NCBI GenBank assembly: GCA_038227745.1
Contig: JBBRPS010000134.1
Span: forward strand, 1-16,181
From: DASPXY01 sp038227745
GTDB taxonomy: Bacteria; Planctomycetota; Planctomycetia; Gemmatales; Gemmataceae
DNA length: 16,181 nt
Reading direction: 5' to 3'
Positions 14,931 through 16,181 of the stretch are shown in pieces. The position numbers and the translations under genes are program-made. The first letter of the stretch is position 1, and the number at the start of each line of letters is the position of its first letter. The notes below the pieces were generated by a model. It was not told where the DNA came from. It ran no database searches and was given only the letters and a program-made list of their open reading frames with translations.

Positions 14931-15118
14931 ATGCAAACAAGTACGTCTATTGGGAGGAAGACGGGGCCTGGCTGGGCTACCTGCAGGACTTCCCGGACTA
15001 CTGGACGCAGAGTGAGACGCTCGACGACCTGAAGGAACACCTGCGGGACCTGTACGCAGACCTGACGGGGGGGCAGGTGCCGGACATTCGCAAGGTCGAT
15101 GATTTGGTCGTCTCTTGA
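14931..15118 (+). pseudogene. hicB: HicB-family antitoxin, frameshifted at codon 3
   Basis: The frame from 14936 to the TGA at 15116-15118 encodes 60 residues that look like a short HicB antitoxin: NKYVYWEEDGAWLGYLQDFP, then DYWTQSETLDDLKEHLRDLY and the ending ADLTGGQVPDIRKVDDLVVS. HicB antitoxins neutralise the HicA mRNA-cleaving toxin and repress their own operon. The only well-placed start, ATG at 14931 behind GAGGAGG, is out of frame with this body. ATG CAA ACA reads into another frame, and one extra A after ATGCAA would restore M-Q-N-K-Y-V-Y-W. No other ATG, GTG or TTG start lies in frame upstream before a TAG at 14882. A lost base in the A-run, or a sequencing error there, explains this. 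An unusual CTG start at 14924 is possible but directly abuts the ribosome site. Confidence 0.75.
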
Positions 15119-15282
15119 AGTGAACCGACTTGATCCGTAAGATCGAAGGGTTCGGTTGCGAGTTCGAGCGGCACGGCGGGAAGCACGACTGGTATCGCAA
15201 CCCGACTACTGGAGTCTCTCAGCCGGTCCCGCGACACCGCGAGATCAAGGACGGCTTGGCCCGCCACATCATCAAATGCTGA
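15115..15282 (+). pseudogene. hicA: HicA-family mRNA interferase toxin, nonsense codon at position 3
   Basis: The frame reads TTG AAG TGA ACC GAC TTG ATC, where family members usually begin M-K-R-x-D-L-I-R. Codon 3 (15121-15123) is TGA where CGA (Arg) is expected, so one C-to-T change would explain it. The rest is a normal HicA: LIRKIEGFGCEFERHGGKHDWY, with the GGKH catalytic-His region, then NPTTGVSQPVPRHREIKDGL and ARHIIKC, ending at TGA 15280-15282. HicA is a double-stranded-RNA-binding-fold toxin that cleaves mRNA. The TTG at 15115 would overlap the hicB stop as TTGA. A restart at TTG 15130 would give a 50-residue protein lacking the first strand residues but keeping the histidine. Whether any toxin is made is uncertain. 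Confidence 0.75.
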
Positions 15283-15444
15283 GCAGTCCGCAGGGAGGAG
15301 ACGCTGGGGCCAGGGCTAGCAGACAAAGGAGGTATTCATCTTTCCGACGATCTGAATAAGACGAATGTCCCTTCTCCCTTGTCGCTGAACTCGGCGTTCG
15401 GCGGCAGTAGTTTTGAGACACGCCCGATCCTCGAGGAAGTCACC
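15283..15444. other. Gap between hicA remnant and coiled-coil gene
   Basis: I see no gene here. An excellent ribosome-site-like AAAGGAGGT lies at 15325-15333, but the following frame (ATC TTT CCG ACG ATC TGA) has no normal start and stops at once. It may be the relic of a lost gene start. G+C content starts to fall here compared with the rest of the window. Confidence 0.35.
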
Positions 15445-15960
15445 ATGGCCAGATTCATCTTCTTCGCGATCTTGCTTCTTTCAATTGCCTTCAATGGTTT
15501 CTTGGCATTTGGTCTTCACAAGACCGAGGGCGAGTTGAAAACGACCAAGATACAAAAGTACGAGACGGAAACGCAACTTGCAACAGCCGAGAGCCAAAAG
15601 CACGAGGCGGACATCAAGCGGCAAGCAACCGAACTCAGGCTGAAAGCCGCTGAATACGAATGCCAAACTCTACGAAAAGACCTGGATCGCCGAGTTCAAA
15701 AGGAAAAGGCAATCGTGCGCTCGCAGAAACTGGCCCTTTTGTACGCCCGTTTCGCGGCCAGAAACCTTGAGCTTCCGACGGGAGTTGGTGGGGTACTTAT
15801 CAACACCTTTCTCTTTCACGCGGCGTCTGAAAATCTAAAGCGTGCGGCTTCATCCGAGGATACGCCATTGCCGGTTGGTATTTTCCCCCCGATGAACATG
15901 CCAGCTGCGCCGCCGCATCTACAGCAACTGCCTCCGGCCGATATTTGGAAGGGCGCTTGA
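15445..15960 (+). CDS. Membrane-anchored coiled-coil protein of unknown function
   Basis: I do not recognise this 171-residue protein. It starts MARFIFFAILLLSIAFNGFLAFGL, a hydrophobic N-terminus that is a likely membrane anchor (an uncleaved signal or single span). Residues about 27-95 are a charged helix rich in Lys, Glu and Gln (HKTEGELKTTKIQKYETETQ onward), typical of a coiled coil. The C-terminus (about 135-171) is Pro-rich with PVGIFPPMNMPAAPPHLQQL. The ATG at 15445 is chosen because GAGGAA lies 7 nt upstream and the membrane segment begins there; the frame is open 22 codons further upstream without a good ribosome site. Its codons use far more A and T than the other genes of the window, which suggests a different origin or weak codon selection. 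Confidence 0.6.
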   Translation: MARFIFFAILLLSIAFNGFLAFGLHKTEGELKTTKIQKYETETQLATAESQKHEADIKRQATELRLKAAEYECQTLRKDLDRRVQKEKAIVRSQKLALLYARFAARNLELPTGVGGVLINTFLFHAASENLKRAASSEDTPLPVGIFPPMNMPAAPPHLQQLPPADIWKGA

Positions 15961-15989
15961 CGCTGCTTGCTCGTGTCTGCAAGCCGCCG

Positions 15990-16035
15990 AGTTGAAAAGG
16001 TCAAGTTGAAAAAGTGTCAAGTTGAAAAGGTGTCA
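15990..16035. repeat. Three degenerate tandem copies of AGTTGAAAAGGTGTCA
   Basis: Units lie at 15990-16003 (14 nt, lacking GT), 16004-16019 and 16020-16035 (16 nt each), differing by one or two bases. They begin 30 nt after the coiled-coil gene. Motifs of the GGTGTCAGG kind occur beside REP-associated transposases in some genomes as I recall, so this could be debris of such an element. That link is weak. Confidence 0.7.
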
Positions 16036-16181
16036 GGCTGGAATGTCGCTGTTACGCGCAAGCCCTATTCCGGCAGCCGCTTGCGGCCGCCCTAAATATT
16101 AGAATATAAATAATATTCCTATCGTAATTAAGGGAACAGCCGCCGTGGTCGTGGGAGGGGCCGCCGTGGTCGCGCCCTGCC
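16036..16181. other. AT-rich island and short direct repeat at window end
   Basis: No gene is visible. A run from about 16092 to 16134 is almost wholly A and T, in sharp contrast to its surroundings. It contains the inverted repeat AATATTA (16095-16101) and TAATATT (16111-16117) with a 9-nt spacer. It is followed by two copies of GCCGCCGTGGTCG (16139-16151 and 16160-16172), 21 nt apart. This could be a promoter-rich start region or an insertion scar; the gene it would serve lies beyond the window. Confidence 0.5.

Noticed and set aside
14821..15015. Plus-strand 64-codon frame beginning GTG upstream of hicB
   Set aside because: It runs across the hicB promoter and the start of the hicB body in another frame; no ribosome site or recognisable sequence.
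15325..15360. Ideal Shine-Dalgarno sequence AAAGGAGGT suggesting a small gene
   Set aside because: No ATG, GTG or TTG at usable distance and the frame stops after a few codons.
15990..16035. Tandem repeat considered as a CRISPR array
   Set aside because: Units are only 14-16 nt, have no spacers and are degenerate; no cas genes are nearby.

Overview
The window is high-GC DNA (by eye well above 60% G+C over most of its length) from a Gram-negative-type bacterium that makes lipopolysaccharide. The gene mix points to a planctomycete, probably near Gemmata: a Tat-signal sulfatase, an FG-GAP secreted protein, a Uma2-family nuclease, duplicated WaaP/InaA-type kinases, a deoxyhypusine-synthase-like protein, and many different long inverted repeats between genes. 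That placement is inference from gene content only. No rRNA or tRNA gene is visible.

Region 1 (about 280-8883, minus strand) is a seven-gene lipid A/LPS-core operon read right to left. Its order is lpxK, a deoxyhypusine-synthase-like gene, hldE, waaF, a two-domain WaaP-like kinase/pseudokinase, a WaaP-like kinase and a family-4 glycosyltransferase. LpxK phosphorylates lipid A, HldE makes ADP-heptose precursors, WaaF adds heptose, the WaaP-like kinases probably phosphorylate the core sugars, and the glycosyltransferase extends the core. Four of the six junctions overlap by 1-4 bases (GTGA, TGATG, ATGA, ATGA), so translation is probably coupled. The other two junctions each hold a different long hairpin. 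A near-consensus promoter (TTGACA, 18 nt, TATAAC) lies just upstream of lpxK, flanked by an 8-bp inverted repeat. The operon ends at a very strong hairpin at 169-231.

Region 2 (8979-12347) has a secreted calcium-site FG-GAP protein (minus), a divergent Uma2 nuclease (plus) and a sulfatase (minus) that converges on Uma2 across a shared hairpin. The sulfatase core motif is C-S-L-C-R instead of C-x-P-x-R.

Region 3 (12430-14735, plus) is a small DNA-binding-like protein followed by a membrane-anchored phosphatase/phosphodiesterase of the alkaline phosphatase superfamily. A perfect 30-nt palindrome separates them.

Region 4 (14862-16181) changes character. It has a promoter and ideal ribosome site leading into a hicBA toxin-antitoxin pair in which both genes look broken within their first three codons: hicB by a one-base frameshift and hicA by a nonsense codon. 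Next come a lower-GC membrane-anchored coiled-coil protein of unknown function, a degenerate 14-16 nt tandem repeat and an AT-rich island.

No clearly new defence or mobile system was found. The most unusual items are the deoxyhypusine-synthase-like gene inside the LPS operon, the kinase-pseudokinase fusion, the sulfatase with the altered core motif and the decayed hicBA locus.
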